Shown piece by piece: positions 33,924-46,469 of a DNA stretch of 64,000 bases. The notes under the pieces were generated by a model that saw only the letters and a list, made by a program, of their open reading frames with translations, did not search any database and was not told the DNA's origin. Every line of letters starts with the position of its first letter. The first letter of the stretch is position 1. The DNA is from Tulasnella sp. 424. Lineage: Eukaryota; Basidiomycota; Agaricomycetes; Cantharellales; Tulasnellaceae. Made by a program: the position numbers and the translations under genes. The stretch lies in the NCBI GenBank assembly GCA_019633425.1, contig WSUB01000021.1, forward strand, positions 295,341-359,340. Reading direction: 5' to 3'.

Positions 33924-36895
33924 ACTCAAAGAAAGATAACGTATGACCTGCACTCTTTTCCTCGTGATTGTTCAGGACTTGAGGAAAATCTTTTTCGATT
34001 GTTCGGCCTAGTCTCCTTTGGGGTTCGTGATCTGAATAACTCCAGTCCGACTAATCACGGTTTGTGATTTGGATTGATTACCAGGATCATAATTTACCAG
34101 CTAAGACATAATTGCTTCGACAGCCGGCCGCCTCAGGCCGTGGAAAGTCCATGGCGAACCCCTTCCTACCACCACCAGCGAGTTTGCCACGTTGTGAACC
34201 TTCCACAAGCCACCGAAGTCGACTAGCTTGCGCCGAGGTTGATATAAATTTAGAAAAGATATATCAGCATGACTTTATCTCAACGTTAGAGTTTCTAATA
34301 ACGCCGAGAACGCTCCGTTGGGAGAATTTGGGAGAAGGGTGGTGGCTGGATCGAGAGTACCGCGGAGAGGTGATGTCCCCGGAGATACCCGTTACCACCA
34401 AAAGGATTCCCAACAGAGTATCTTGGACAGCGAATACCGGGAAAGTCCACCACCAACGACCTCAATTGATATGATTTCTCGAAGAAGTTTGGCGACATCG
34501 CAGCTATTGGTAACACTCCCCGAGGCGAATTGTGGCTTCCGAATGAAGATCGGGTTTACGATTCCACGTCGACGCGTTTATCAGGTTCCATCAATCTATA
34601 CATAGATACACTATATTTTTTATACCTCAATTAGTCTAATACCGTGTCTGAATATCAACTAGACACACGGGGACCACCACGTTGAGGAATCGCGGTTCGG
34701 GTAAGGACTGAGGATAAGGTTTCTCCGCCGCCACTAAAGAGGGGCACCAGATCATCAGACATATTAGAAACGTGGTAGCCACATCGTGTTACGGATACTC
34801 GGAAAATAATTCCTCGTAATGGGCTGCAGGGACCAGAGCCACCACGCCACAGCACAGAAAAAGACATAATTCACAGTAAAATACGAAACGGGAAATATGC
34901 ATAAACCTGCCTCATGGGGCAAGTGACCTGCCTAACGGTATAATCTCATGCATATTTACCAGCCGTCACAATGTGCTTGAATAGCGGAGCGCCCAATGCT
35001 TTTTTAGAGAGCAAGCCATAGGCGTTGCCCGCGACCTCGCCTCTTTCGAGGGGTGTCCTTTTTCGACCTTCTGAGCGTGATCCATTCCAGCTTAGTCCCA
35101 CAATAGCCTTCGAGCAACCCAGTCGTCATATATGCTCTACCAGCCTAGCCATCCTAACTGTAGAAGGTTAAGGCTAGTTCTGGGATCTCTGCGGCTGGCT
35201 TCTCGGCTGGTTGCCGACATTCAACATCTTTGCACGGAGAGGGCGATTTCTCGTCAAGATAAAGCGCCTCAAATTTCTTCATCCTAGTCAATGTTTCTGC
35301 CTTGGCTTTAAATCGACACTATCTGTGCGACGCTGGTTTACGAAGAATGAAGGTCGCCCAGGCACTGAGTTATGGGGTCTTGGATCCAGATATATGTACT
35401 TTACAGTGTCCATTAAATGGTGCTTGAGTGAGATTGGGCACGTCTGGCATCGTCGGAGTCGGTCCGATAGTCTATATTCTTGGGCCAGTATCCGGAGAGA
35501 GCCAAGGTTGAACATCAAACGATCTGAAGATTATCTGGAAAAGGCGTATAGCTCTCAATTACAGCTCATGCCCCATGCTTTCTTAGAGTGACTGCTTTGG
35601 CGATGCCAAGGTGGAAGTGTCCCCGACGTTAGCTATATCGATTAGGGTTTTGGGATCATTTATACCCACAAAATTACGACCAACTATCTGGACCTAGTAT
35701 AATCATCTTAATGACAAAATCATGATCTAGTAGCGTATCAGAAGAGGGAATCCTTTGTTGGGGACGGCATTGAAGCTCAAGTATGCTGTTGCTGATGCCC
35801 AAGGCTAACGGAATCGGCACGACAGTTGACAATGACCTAGATTGGTCCCTTCATACATTTGAGGGGTGGTATCGATGATAGCTGTGACCCCAAGAGCTCG
35901 GAGAGTGGCAGAGAAGAGTGGAGCAAGGTGGAGGGATATGATGTGGAGGGATTTGCGATGTTTGGAATATCGGGCATATTGAGAGCCGCAAGGTGCACGA
36001 GGAAGCTGTCGGCTGGATTCAGATGCATGATATAGCTATTGTAGTGGACCTACGTGTGCATGATGGGTGCCTAAGCTGGTGGGGCAAGGTCATGATCGCC
36101 GCTGAGGCTGAATGATACAGGACCCTCAACGTAACTCCAGATGTCCTTGAATCTCAAAAGTCACCCTGTCCCTTGTCCCACCGTATCTCACCGCTTCGAC
36201 GCAAGGTCTGTGACGTTCGGAAGTGTGTCCCTTGTCCCATGGCCGACGTTAAGGTCGAAAATCAACATACGGAGCGCAACGCGTGACCCAGCCGCGCAGA
36301 AACAGTATTGTGTAGCAAATTTACGAGCACAAACACAATTCGAATAAATTCGAGTCTAGTCGGCCGAAGGGTCATGGGTCTACTCAATCTGTACGTGCTG
36401 GAGCTCTCCGGAAGGTTCAATTGATAAGCATTTGTTTGGGTCGCGGACATCCAATCCGCAACTGCCAACTCGATCACAGATTGACGTCCCCCAAAATCAA
36501 AGTGAGAGCAAGGGATTCAGTGCAATGGACGTAAGCAAATTGATCGGAACAATGGTCTCACCGAATCACAACCAGAGGGTTTGAGTGTCCACCGAACGAG
36601 AAACCTGCGACCTCCTGCAGCGTTTGACCACTGCCGACTGTTGCAATGAGCATTGATCGGAGAACAAGCAGCACAAGGCACTGCAACGCCAACAAAAGCC
36701 GTCAGATTCAGCTTTCTAATTTTCAACTTTGAACCCCTCACAAATCTCGAAGCATACCGACCACGTGCTCACGTTGTGCAAGTTACTGCCAGTTTCAGCA
36801 GTGTTCTGATGGAGTCTAGGCTCCAAAAACGATGCAAAGTTTGTGCCAAGGTAATCGTCGTTAGCGCCTTTGAACCCTCCGATTCTATCTGCTCT
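33924..36895. other. Spacer between Tle1-like and membrane-protein genes, copy B
   Basis: Matches copy A's spacer except for a roughly 620-bp segment (35,623-36,251) not found in A or C. No gene is supported. Confidence 0.5.
35623..36251. repeat. Copy-B-specific segment flanked by 9-bp direct repeats
   Basis: Copy B diverges from A right at ccgacgtta (35,623-35,631) and rejoins just after a second ccgacgtta (36,243-36,251), replacing about 100 bp of copy A. The repeats could be a target-site duplication. No terminal inverted repeat or coding sequence is visible, so the element type is unknown. Confidence 0.4.
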
Positions 36896-36902
36896 CTATA
36901 TA
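36896..36902 (+). promoter_or_regulatory. TATA box of the membrane-protein gene, copy B
   Basis: TATATAT lies 90 bp before the ATG at 36,986, the same spacing as in both copy-C genes. Confidence 0.65.
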
Positions 36903-36985
36903 TTTGACAGCTTTCGAACCGATCACCTGCAGCAAGCCTCTCCTTCTTCCCTCTCCTTGGACTCTTTCACCTGAAAGTTGAACAA

Positions 36986-37685
36986 ATGAGCAAAGAAAGG
37001 GGTCCGCGAATACAAACACTTGCGACGGAACCTACTATCACCTCTTTCCGACCAGACCAACAGAATGAGGAGGATCTTTGGGGTGGCGATGAACGTTTGG
37101 TATTAACGAACTATTGCTCATACGCTGTCTGGGTTCTAACGTTGGGCACCCTTGCAGGGCTACCGCAACGTTCCATACAAAGAGTTCGTCGTAACTCTCG
37201 GCTTTCCGTGCACGATCGGAACAGCCATCTCGGCATCCGCTGCCTTCAGTATCCTCGCTGCCAGCTCTCTCTTTGGTGACACCTCGCCGGAAGCTTTCGA
37301 TGAGCTCCGGCACATCGCTACACTACTGGCATGGTCGGCGGGATGCTACGCTAATGCAACAGCCATCGTTGTATGCCTTCAGTTCCTATACTCTTCCCCC
37401 TCGTTCTGCAAAGTCATAACGCAGAAGCTCAACTACACCTGGGAGCGCCGGCGGAAGGACGAGTCCTGGGATCTCCTCCGGTGGCTCATTGCCTACGGCA
37501 CGGTGGGATGGGGTTTCTTCTCCTTGCTCTTGCAACTCGCGGGAACGATCCTTCTGGTCGAGGCGCTAAGACCATTCGCCCCGGTGCTCCTCGCCGAGAT
37601 ACCAATCTCTTTGGTCTTCGCAGGAGGCATGTGGACCTTCATGACTGTCGTACTGTTGGAACGACATCGGCACGGGAGAAGATGA
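36986..37685 (+). CDS. Four-pass membrane protein of unknown family, copy B (3' frameshift)
   Basis: Exon 1 is 36986-37099 (38 residues, acidic), the intron 37100-37157 (GTATTA donor), exon 2 from 37158. Membrane segments are TAISASAAFSILAASSLFGD, the SAGCYANATAIVVCLQFLYS region, GFFSLLLQLAGTILLVEAL and FAGGMWTFMTVVLLERH. After LLERH a one-base loss relative to the other copies shifts the frame to a stop at 37,683-37,685, giving 213 residues and removing the basic cytosolic tail (MKKVxRAAS) and last exon. It may still be functional with a shortened tail, or be early in decay. No family is recognised. Confidence 0.7.
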
Positions 37686-38039
37686 AGGTGGTTCGTGCAG
37701 CCTCTTGGCTTTTACGCAGGTAATTGAATTTTCTCACGAGTAAGGAAGGTACATACCATCGAGCCTTGTTATCCGATCCAGTATCTGTACATGTAATATA
37801 TGCCGTTCTTCGGTCGAAAAAAGGGCAGGATCCATGGCACGAATTTCTTTGGGTACTAACCATAGCCATAGGTTCGAAAAGGAGCCGAGAATAGGTAAGA
37901 ATACAGTCATTGAACAACTTCGGAAGTAAGGACACGGTACATAAAACAATCGATATAAGGAACAAGACAATAGTACTAGAATGAAAATTGTCAAAAAGAT
38001 AGGCACTCGGGGTCGCCCGAAACGAAACGAAAGCTCGCT

Positions 38040-38910
38040 CATCTCGAAGACGATCTCTATCCCGGTCACGAAGGTCGCGTTCCCGATCCCAATCCCTATC
38101 TTGGTCACTGTCTCTGTCTCTGTCTCGGTCATCCCAGCTTGACCTTGGTCCACCGTATCTCGTGGGTCCTGGAGGTGGTCCTCGGTGCATGCTTGCTCTT
38201 GGTCCGGTGGGCAACCCATCAGGTCCGCGGCGGGGCTCGCTGCGGGGCGCATACGCGACAATAGCGACGGGGGTCAAATTTGGTGCGACCGGGGTTGGAA
38301 GAACCTGTGTCGGTGAACAGGGCGGACTGGGGGGCGGCAGAGTAGTGGCGCCATAAGCTTGATCCTCGTTTTGAGACGACCGTTGGCCAGACGGAGCTAG
38401 TGGGGGCGACTGGGGTGAAACTTTCGCTTCGGTAAGCGGGGGTGCGGCAGCATCTATCGAACAAAAATTCCCGAATTTAGAATAAAACAACCAAAGAGCT
38501 CGGGATGCTTACTGCGCTCAGGAAGGCGTTCCGTTTGCCCTTCGGCTTCGGATTAAGGTCAGGCGGGAACAACAACGTATATGGGAGGTGCGCCGCTCGG
38601 CGCGATCTGAGCGCTGTCTTAACCGGAAGAGACGTCTGGAGCAGCATTTCTGGGTCCGCTCGGCTCCTTCCTTTCCAGGACTAGAACGAGGGCACCAGAG
38701 CACGAAGCCACTGAAGGTTCTTTCTCCATCCCTTTGGCTTTCTCTTTCTGCTCCTTGGCCGCCCTGGTTAAGCTTCTTCTGCTTAGCATAATCCGCGACG
38801 GACATCTTCTTCCTTGCCGGTTTCGGGGAAATGGTCGCTGCAGACGAAGGCGGCGCAGGAGGTGCTAGAGCATAGACTGGTCGTTGAATGGGACGTCCTG
38901 CTGCAAAGAG
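38040..38910 (-). pseudogene. Arg/Asp-rich protein remnant, copy B
   Basis: Traces as in copy A: SPKPARKKMSVADYAKQKK (about 38,780-38,840), TEAKVSPQSPPLAPSGQ (about 38,390-38,440), GPDGLPTGPRASMHRGPPPG, and an RDRDRDSDQDRDWDRE tail (about 38,070-38,140). The Pro-rich and RD segments are in one continuous frame here, but the 4-nt insertion after KKLN shared with copy A disconnects them from the first segment. Confidence 0.5.
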
Positions 38911-39879
38911 TCGACGTGCGAAAAGACGAGGTGTGCCGCTAACATCGGTGCCTTATCCTCGGTGTCTCCTCCCGAAGTACCACCAACATTCGTTGCGTAC
39001 CCCCTTGTCTAGCTATCCTTCAATATGCATCTCCTTCAAAACGTTCCTCTTTCTTGGTGCAGACGACGCCTAAAGTTCGAAGACTAGCCACTCCGTTAGA
39101 GGCTACAGCATATCGTTGCCCTTGCAAGCTTGACTGGGGAGTAGTCGTGAAAAGCTAAAGGTCCGACCGTCCTTTCATTCGCTCCCCGTCGCAATCCTCA
39201 ACAACACTCTCTCGCAGACCTGACGGGAAATTTCTCTAGGCAGCACGTCGTTCCAGTCGCAACACCGTGGTGCATGGTGTGTCGTATGTACCAGATACCT
39301 GTCATCCCTCTCGAGGACATATGTTCAACTACCTTCCTTTTTGCCGTAGCGCGACCCGTGGCCACTCGTTGGGGCAGCTCGTGAAGCCGGTCCATTGAGA
39401 ATTCAAGTACCTGAAGCGGTTGGTTGCGATTTGGACCGCGGCGATCATCAAAACGGTGGAGCTCACCTCTCGTTCAACCCCTGACAGCACGGTAGGCCCG
39501 GACTTGGCTTATTCGAACACGCACTGATCCCTCAAGGTAACGATCCTCACTTCATCCCGGTCGCTGCAGCCTGAACCTTAGTTCTATTCCAGAGCTTGTC
39601 GCGGCTCCAGCAGAATCTACAACCGGCTATCCGGCTATCGAAGCAATGGTCTGGCAGAAGCACCCGTGATCACAGTGGGGAGAAAAAAAGCTACTTTGGC
39701 GAGATGATGGGAAGACTCTTGTACTGGCCCTCGCAAATCTCGGCTCAAGGCCGTTTGGACAACCCCGTTCTCCCTGACGAGACCTGGTGCCACTGCAGAC
39801 GTCGCGGCGACGAAGAGAAGATGGGCGACTGGTGAATCCTAGACGGCTTGAAGATATGGTAGGTCAGCTCTTATTTCCA
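38911..39879. other. Conserved segmental block without a recognisable gene
   Basis: Counterpart of 27,301-28,239. Short frames only. Confidence 0.45.
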
Positions 39880-41010
39880 TTTTTGGGCATTGCATTGAGG
39901 CTCATCCGCTCGGCAGGATCACCAACCGCGGTCACGAAAGCTGCTTCCTCGAATTGGCCAATACCGACTCCAACGCCAAACCCTATAACTAAATGACCAA
40001 CTTTGTCGTAGTCACAAGCACTCCGGAAAGCATTGTCGGAAATCCTGTCACCTGCCCCACCGTTGACGCTCGCTCGAGTCCACTTCATCTCGTTATCTCC
40101 CTGCTCACGCAAAAAGAAGGCAGCTCGGTAATATTTCGATTATCGCAGAAGACGAAGATGACGATGTGGACTAGCGAGACCGTAATAACTGGAAGCCGGC
40201 GGAGGTTTGGGTAAAGAATCTGGATGAAGGGTGGGATGCAGAGACGGAGCAGGATGCTGTGGCCATCATTATGGCACTAAATAGGAGATGGAGAAAGGTA
40301 TGGTCGAAATTGCTGGGAGGCTACCCACGGGAAATCTCATTAGGGCATTTATCTTTGTAGTGATCGCTCAAGCGGCCGCAATGTTGAACCCTAAGCAGCC
40401 GGTGAATGTCACGCATGCGTTTCGGCAGGCTTCTTAGATGGTGAATTCGCTGCTGGGGGTGTGTTGGCCAACACCTATGTGAGCATGTGGGTTGCATTCG
40501 CTCTGGTGCGAAACAAGTGCTAACACGACTCCCACAGCTCCTTTACCGTATTGAGGGAGCCGTCGGCGCTCTGGTGCACTGGAGCACATTTTTAATCGCT
40601 CGAAATAGGATGTTTTATTGTTCCCCGAGGCGGGCCGAAATCCTTAGTAACCATTCACTCATATCTTTCCACTCACCGCTTCAAGTAATCATTACTATCT
40701 CGGGAACATCTCAAGTTGCTCTTCGCGCAAGCACCAAAAGTCACGGAGAAGGTGATTCCTTTGTCGACGAAGCGTGCGTTGATAATAGGAGCTTGACGAG
40801 ATGCGAGCGCAAGTCAAACCCCTCGGCCAGTCGCGCGTGTTCACTGTTGGACCTCCGGCCGGTTCAGGGTCACCGTCGAAGGCGAAGAAGATCGGTACGA
40901 GTTCGATAATATCGATTATTCTATGGTATACAGCTTTGGTTATGCGGGGTCTCTTTCGTTTCCCTATGACTGGGAACTTTCCTGTACGTCTTTGGCCTAC
41001 TTTGTATCAT
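39880..41010 (+). pseudogene. Unidentified plus-strand gene remnant, copy B
   Basis: Shortened version of the copy-A remnant: it lacks the acidic and poly-Asp part (an internal deletion of several hundred bp near 40,170) but keeps KNLDEGWDAETEQD (about 40,210-40,250) and the KAKK-like 3' segment near 40,880. Frames are broken. Confidence 0.4.
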
Positions 41011-41200
41011 GTTTTCTCGCCCAGGTAACTCCTGCTTCTCTCTTAATTAAACTCTTTCGCTTTAGTGAAGGAGAGGGTGGATAAAAGGGAGGGAACCTGA
41101 CGGTTGCGGAGTGGTGACCTGGGTAGTGCAAAACTGAAGGACTGCGAACGATCGAATTTTAGATAGACGGATAACGTGTGGCGGTTCATGGCCTGCCCTT

Positions 41201-41727
41201 AAATTGCATCAACGGAGGCGGAGGCTCGAGAGAGGGTACGTAACTGAGGTGACAGTTGTTTGTCCGGGGCCCGATAACCGCGCGTTTTTTTCAGCTTCGC
41301 TTGGCCAGCAGCTGATGAATTCAACATAGAACGTTCCACCACGCTTCAACAAACCCGCTTCCGTCCATGTACAGGAGTTCCAGTCTCGCCAGGGCGACGT
41401 CCCTGCCTTGGAAACACGTTTTTGGAGTGGGTTAATTAATCCAGACACGCAGCAACATGAACGCGCCTTGTGATGCCACAGGGTAGTTCGCCACAACTGC
41501 CTCCAAGTGTGGGACGGAAGGTGCCCAATTGGGCCCATCCCACTAATATATCAGCGCGGTACTGAAATGGCGAGTCGGATCAACTACACTTCCCCCCATT
41601 GTCGCCCAACTTTCTCAACTGGTGCTACTTCTCCCAACCCCACTCCCCGGTTATAACCGCAAAAAGTCCCTTTCTCCTCGCATTAGCTACCGCCTGCTTT
41701 CCAATTCCCCTAAATCGTCTACTGAGA
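41201..41727 (+). promoter_or_regulatory. Upstream region of the kinase-TPR gene
   Basis: Contains a weak TATA-like TAATATAT at 41,544-41,551 and a short upstream open frame (ATG at 41,569, ending at a TAA near 41,658, 29 codons) that could reduce translation of the main frame. The sequence left of about 41,200 belongs to segmental copy B; this stretch does not. Confidence 0.4.
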
Positions 41728-44700
41728 ATGCTCGTCTCGAAGGTCCGTGAACTCTTTATACCCTTCCGTCTTCGGATTCCGACCTCTCGGTTTCAGGCTC
41801 CCAGCATTGATGAAACCGCCATGGAAGGCGATCAAGCAGATGTACAGCATTGCGATACGCAGAGTATCTTCGACGAAACTAAAGCACGAAAGCTCTCGGC
41901 GGTCCGTCCGACTCCCCTTGCCAGATGCCTCGAACGAACGATTGACACGATTGGTTATATACAGCGGGAAAGACTCGACCGATTATCGGGTTTTAGGATT
42001 CGTTCCGGCGCATTAAATATGAGCTCTTCAGGATCGAGTAAACGTGGTGGCAAAGCCGAAGTGGTGCAAGCGACATTGCGGCCTAAAATATGGAATCGCA
42101 CAAAACAAGTGGCAGTGAAGAAACTTGGATATCACCAGGGGATAGATAAAAAGAAGTTTCACAACGTAAGGAAAATATATATTTCTTAAGGTTGCTCTTT
42201 AGTACTTACGGGCACGCACGTAGGAATTTGCTCATGAAGTGGAGGTGATGGCTGGGCTGTCTCACGAAAACATTATCCGGTTGATCGGTTTCACCGAAAA
42301 CTTTGAAGACGGAAAGGCGTGGATAATAATGTCTTGGGCGCCGAATGGGAACGTCAGCGAATTCCTTGCGACGGGAAAGTGGGAAATCCCCGAACGCATG
42401 TCCCTCGTGAGTGACCGTTCGGTGTCAACGAGACCTGCACGACGCCTACAACTGATCTATTCTAGATCCAAGATACCTTTGAGGGTCTCCAATACCTTCA
42501 CACCCGCCAACCGCCGATTTGCCATGGCGATCTCAAGTCGGTGGGTTGGGTGATCTACGCTCATTCTTGCCCCGCGTCTCACCTTAGCGACACCGTAGCT
42601 CAATATCCTTGTCAGTTCGTCATACCGTGCAATAATTACAGATTTTGGCTCTGCTCGTTTCATCAGAGAGTCGGTCGATGGAGGCACTGGTCAAGGGAGT
42701 GGTCGAGAGCCGAACAGGAATCCAACATCGAAGAAAGATTTCCCTCAAATCTCTGTCAATGCTACTGGGAATCAGCTAACTTTGACGGGACCTTCTTGGT
42801 CGCTCCGTTGGGCGCCTCCCGAAGTCGTGAATGGGGACCGCCCCAAATTACCAAGCGATGTTTGGTCAGCCGGATGGGTCTGTTGGGAGGTAGGCGGAAC
42901 TGGGAACTCTCGAGTGGGTGTCAAGGTAGCTGAAGCAACGGATTCCTAATAGGTTATAACGGATAAACTTCCATTTCCTGAACTTGATTCAGGAACTGCG
43001 ATTACGATGAGGCTGATTGAAGGCCAAGTTCCTTCCACGAGTGACGATGAACGGCTGTCGCAAATCGTCAGGCTTTGTCGTTTGATGACAGATTGTTGGG
43101 CGTTGGATCCCAGCCAGAGGCCGAGTGTTTCTCGATGCTGCGAGGAGGTAAAACTGATGGTGAGTCAGCAAGTGTTTTCATCCGTCAATTTTCTCAGACG
43201 GCTCTCTTTCAGCCATCAATACCGCCCCTGGGTGGAGTACGTTCAGATTCCGGGGCCGGAACCAGCAGACTCGTATTACAAATGGGTCGTATGCACTACC
43301 TGCATGCTCGCTACAATGACGCCACTTCACTGTTCCAACAAGTGCTCGAGGCCGCGAACCCTGAAGAGGACCGAGATGTCAGCGCGGGGACCTCATACTG
43401 GCTGGGAAAGGTCTTCGCAGCTCAGCGCAAATACTTCGAGGCCGAACAGTCCTACTCCCAGGCGAAAGCCACGTACGCTAGCCTCAACGATGATCTTGGT
43501 CAAGCAAACTCCCTAGAAGGGCTGGGCGACATCTACCACCTTCAATCAAAGCTCACCGAAGCCGAAGAATCTTTCACTCGTGCCAAGGGCATCTACGACC
43601 GTCTCGGCAACAACCAGGGTCAGGCAAACACGTTGTGTGGGCTGGCCCACATCTACCGGGTTCAGTCTAACTACAACGAGGCCGAAGAGTCGTTTATCAA
43701 AGCGCGGAAAATCTACACTCGCATCGGTGATGCGCAGGGCCGAGCCAAGACGCTACAGGGGCTGGGGACCGTCTATCATACTCTATCCAAATACGCCGAG
43801 GCCGAAGAATCGTACGACAAAGCGCAATCCATCTATACTCGCGTCGGCGATGACCAGGGCCGAGCGAACACGTTCCTGGGGTTGGGAGATGTCTACCGCG
43901 CTCAATCCAAATACACCGAGGCCACATCATCTTACACTCTAGCGGAGGAAATATACACTCGCATCGGCATCAACCAGGGTCAAGCGAACGTCTCGTACGG
44001 ACTGGCAGAGGTCTACCGTCGTCAATTCAAATACGCCGAAGCCACATCATTCTACATTCAAGCGCAACACATCTATACTCGCATCAATGATAACCGGGGC
44101 CGAGCGACCACGTTGTTGGGGTTGGGAGCTGTCTACCGTGCTCAATCCGAATACGCCGAGGCCGCATCATCTTACACCCAAGCAAAGGAGATCTACCAGA
44201 AGGTTAGCGATGAGCATGGCCAAGCGAATGCCTTGTACGGGCTGGGAGAGGTCTACCGCACCCAATCCAAATACGCCCAGGCCACACCATTTTACACTCT
44301 AGCGGAGAAAATCTACACCCGCATCGGCATCGAACAAGGTCTAGCGAATGCCTTGTATGGGCTGGGAGAGGTCTATCGAGCCCAATCCAACTACGCCGAG
44401 GCCGAAGAATCGTACGACAAAGCGCAATCCATCTATACTCGCGTCGGCGATGATCAGGGCCGAGCGAACACGTTCCTGGGGTTGGGAAATGTCTACCGCG
44501 CTCAATCCAAATACGCCGAGGCCACATCGTCTTACACTCTAGCGGAGAAAATCTACACCCGCATCGGCATCGACCAGGGTCAAGCGAATGCCTTGTATGG
44601 GCTGGGAGAGGTCTACCGCACTCAATCCAAATTCGCCGAGGCCACATCATCCTATACTCAAGCGCAACACATCTATACTCGCATCGACGATAACCAGGGC

Positions 44701-46380
44701 CGGGCGAACACGCTGCTGGGGTGGGGAGATGTCTACCGTGCTCAATTCGAATACGCCGAGGCCGCATCATCTTACACCCAAGCAAAAGAGATCTACTTTC
44801 GGAGTAGCGATGAGCATGGCCAAGCAAATGCCTTGTACGGGCTGGGAAAGGTCTACCATGGCCAATTCAAATACGCCGAAGCCGCATCATCTTACACCCA
44901 AGCGCAGCCCATCTATACCCGCACCGGCGATGACCTGGGCCAAGCGAGCACGTCGTTGGCGTTGGGAGATGTCTACCGCGCTCAATCCAAATACGCCGAG
45001 GCCGCGCCATCTTACACTCTAGCAGAGAGAATCTACACCCGCATCGGCATCGACCAAGGTCGAGCGAATGCCTTGTCTGGGCTAGGAGAGGTCTACCGCA
45101 CTCAATCCAGATACGCCGAGGCTATATCATCCTACACCCAAGCACAACACATCTATACTCGCATCAGCGATACCCGGGCCCGGGCGAACACGTTGTTGAG
45201 GTTGGGAGATGTCTACTGTGCTCAATTGCAATATGCCTCGGCCGCATCGTCTTACACCCAAGCAAAGGATAGCTACCTGTGGATTAGCGATGAGCATGGC
45301 CAAGCGAATGCCTTGTATGGGCTGGGGGTGGTCTACCGCACCCTATCCCAATACGCCCAGGCCATATCATCTTTCACTCTAGCGGAGAAAATATACACTC
45401 GCATCGGCATCGACCAGGGTCAAGCGAATGCCTGGTATTTGCTGGGAGAGGTCTACCGCACGCAATCCAAATACGCCGAGGCCACATCATCTTACACTCT
45501 AGCGGAGAAAATCTACACCCGCATCGGCATGGACCAGGGTCAAGCGAATGCCTTGTATGGGCTGGGAGAGGTCTACCGCACTCAATCCAGATACGCCGAG
45601 GCCACATCATCCTACACTCAAGCGCAACACATCTATACTCGCGTCGACGATAGCCAGGGCCGAGCGGACACGTTGTTGGGGTGGGGAGACGTCTACCGTG
45701 CTCAATTCAAATACGCCGAGGCCGCATCATCTTACACCGAAGCAAAGAAGACCTACGCTCGGATTGACAATGAGCATGGCCAAGCGAACGCCTTGTACGG
45801 GCTGGGAAAGGTCTACCATGGCCAATTCAAATATGCCGAAGCCGCATCATCGTACACCCAAGCAAAGGAGATCTATACTCGTACCAGCGATGCCCTGGGC
45901 CAAGCGAGCACGTTGTTGGCGTTGGGAGATGTCTACCGCGCTCAATCCAAATACGCCGAGGCCAAACCATCTTACACTCTAGCGGAGAGAATCTTCAACC
46001 GCATGGGCATCAACCAAGGTCAAGCGAATGCCTTGTATGGGCTGGGAGAGGTCTCCCGTGGTCAATTGGAAGACCTCGAGGCCGCGTCATCTTACACCAA
46101 AGCACGAGAGATCTTTTCTCGGATTGGCGATGACCACGGCCAAGCCAACGCGCTGCAGGGGCTGGGAAGCATCTATCGTGCGCAATCCAAATACACCGAG
46201 GCTGAAGAATCGTACATTCAAGCGCAGTCCGTTTATACTCGCATCGGAGATGAACAGGGCCGAGCGAAGACGTCGTTGGAGCTGAGAGATATCTACCGCG
46301 GTCAATCTAGATACGCCCAGGCGGTACTATCCTACACCCAGGCAGAGGAGATTTATGCCCGCGTCGGCCTTGATGAGTAG
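41728..46380 (+). CDS. Protein kinase fused to a long TPR array
   Basis: Six exons: 41728-42165, 42224-42406, 42466-42540, 42599-42889, 42953-43159 and 43213-46380, all in phase 0, giving 1,453 residues. Residues about 100-395 form a protein kinase domain of the TKL-like type: Gly-rich segment (SGSSKRGGKAEVVQATL), VAVKK (Lys131), HGDLKSLN (Asp229, Asn234), DFGSA (247-249), WAPPE, DVWSAGWVCWE and DPSQRPS. All catalytic residues are present, so it should be active; HGD rather than HRD makes it a non-RD kinase. Residues about 430-1453 are 40-residue tetratricopeptide repeats of the LGN type (consensus DQGQANALYGLGEVYRTQSK then YAEATSSYTLAEKIYTRIGI). No signal peptide or membrane segment, so probably cytosolic. 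The TPR superhelix is presumably a ligand or partner surface controlling the kinase. Confidence 0.92.
43321..46380 (+). repeat. 25 gap-free 120-bp TPR repeats plus a half unit
   Basis: The repeat register is exactly 120 bp from 43,321 to 46,320 without a single indel, followed by a closing 60-bp half unit. The first few units are diverged; the central units share long identical stretches. Larger blocks also recur: 43,801 onward matches 44,401 (600 bp), and 44,521-45,000 matches 45,481-45,960 (960 bp). This points to expansion by unequal exchange of multi-unit blocks. Confidence 0.95.
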
Positions 46381-46469
46381 ATGTGCACAATCATGGTTGT
46401 ATTGAACGAGACCCCATAATCGTAGCTATTTAGGAGTGATTAAATACAGTGAGGGCCGCAATTTGCCTG

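Larger units (their letters stand above)
30540..41200. repeat. Segmental duplication, copy B
   Basis: Direct repeat of copy A, about 11.8 kb downstream. The left boundary block is gcaatattagatcaccaccg near 30,563; the right boundary block is gatagacggataacgtgtgg near 41,161, immediately before the kinase-TPR gene. Confidence 0.85.

Noticed and set aside
41209..41538. Minus-strand 109-codon frame upstream of the kinase gene
   Set aside because: No homologue among the segmental copies, no recognisable motif, and it occupies the expected promoter region.
43580..46305. Many open frames on both strands inside the kinase-TPR last exon
   Set aside because: They are off-frame shadows of the exact 120-bp coding repeat, which keeps any stop-free frame open along the array.
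43321..46380. Possible satellite or minisatellite DNA
   Set aside because: The 120-bp period is a multiple of three with no indels and an open TPR-coding frame in phase with an upstream kinase, so it is coding sequence.
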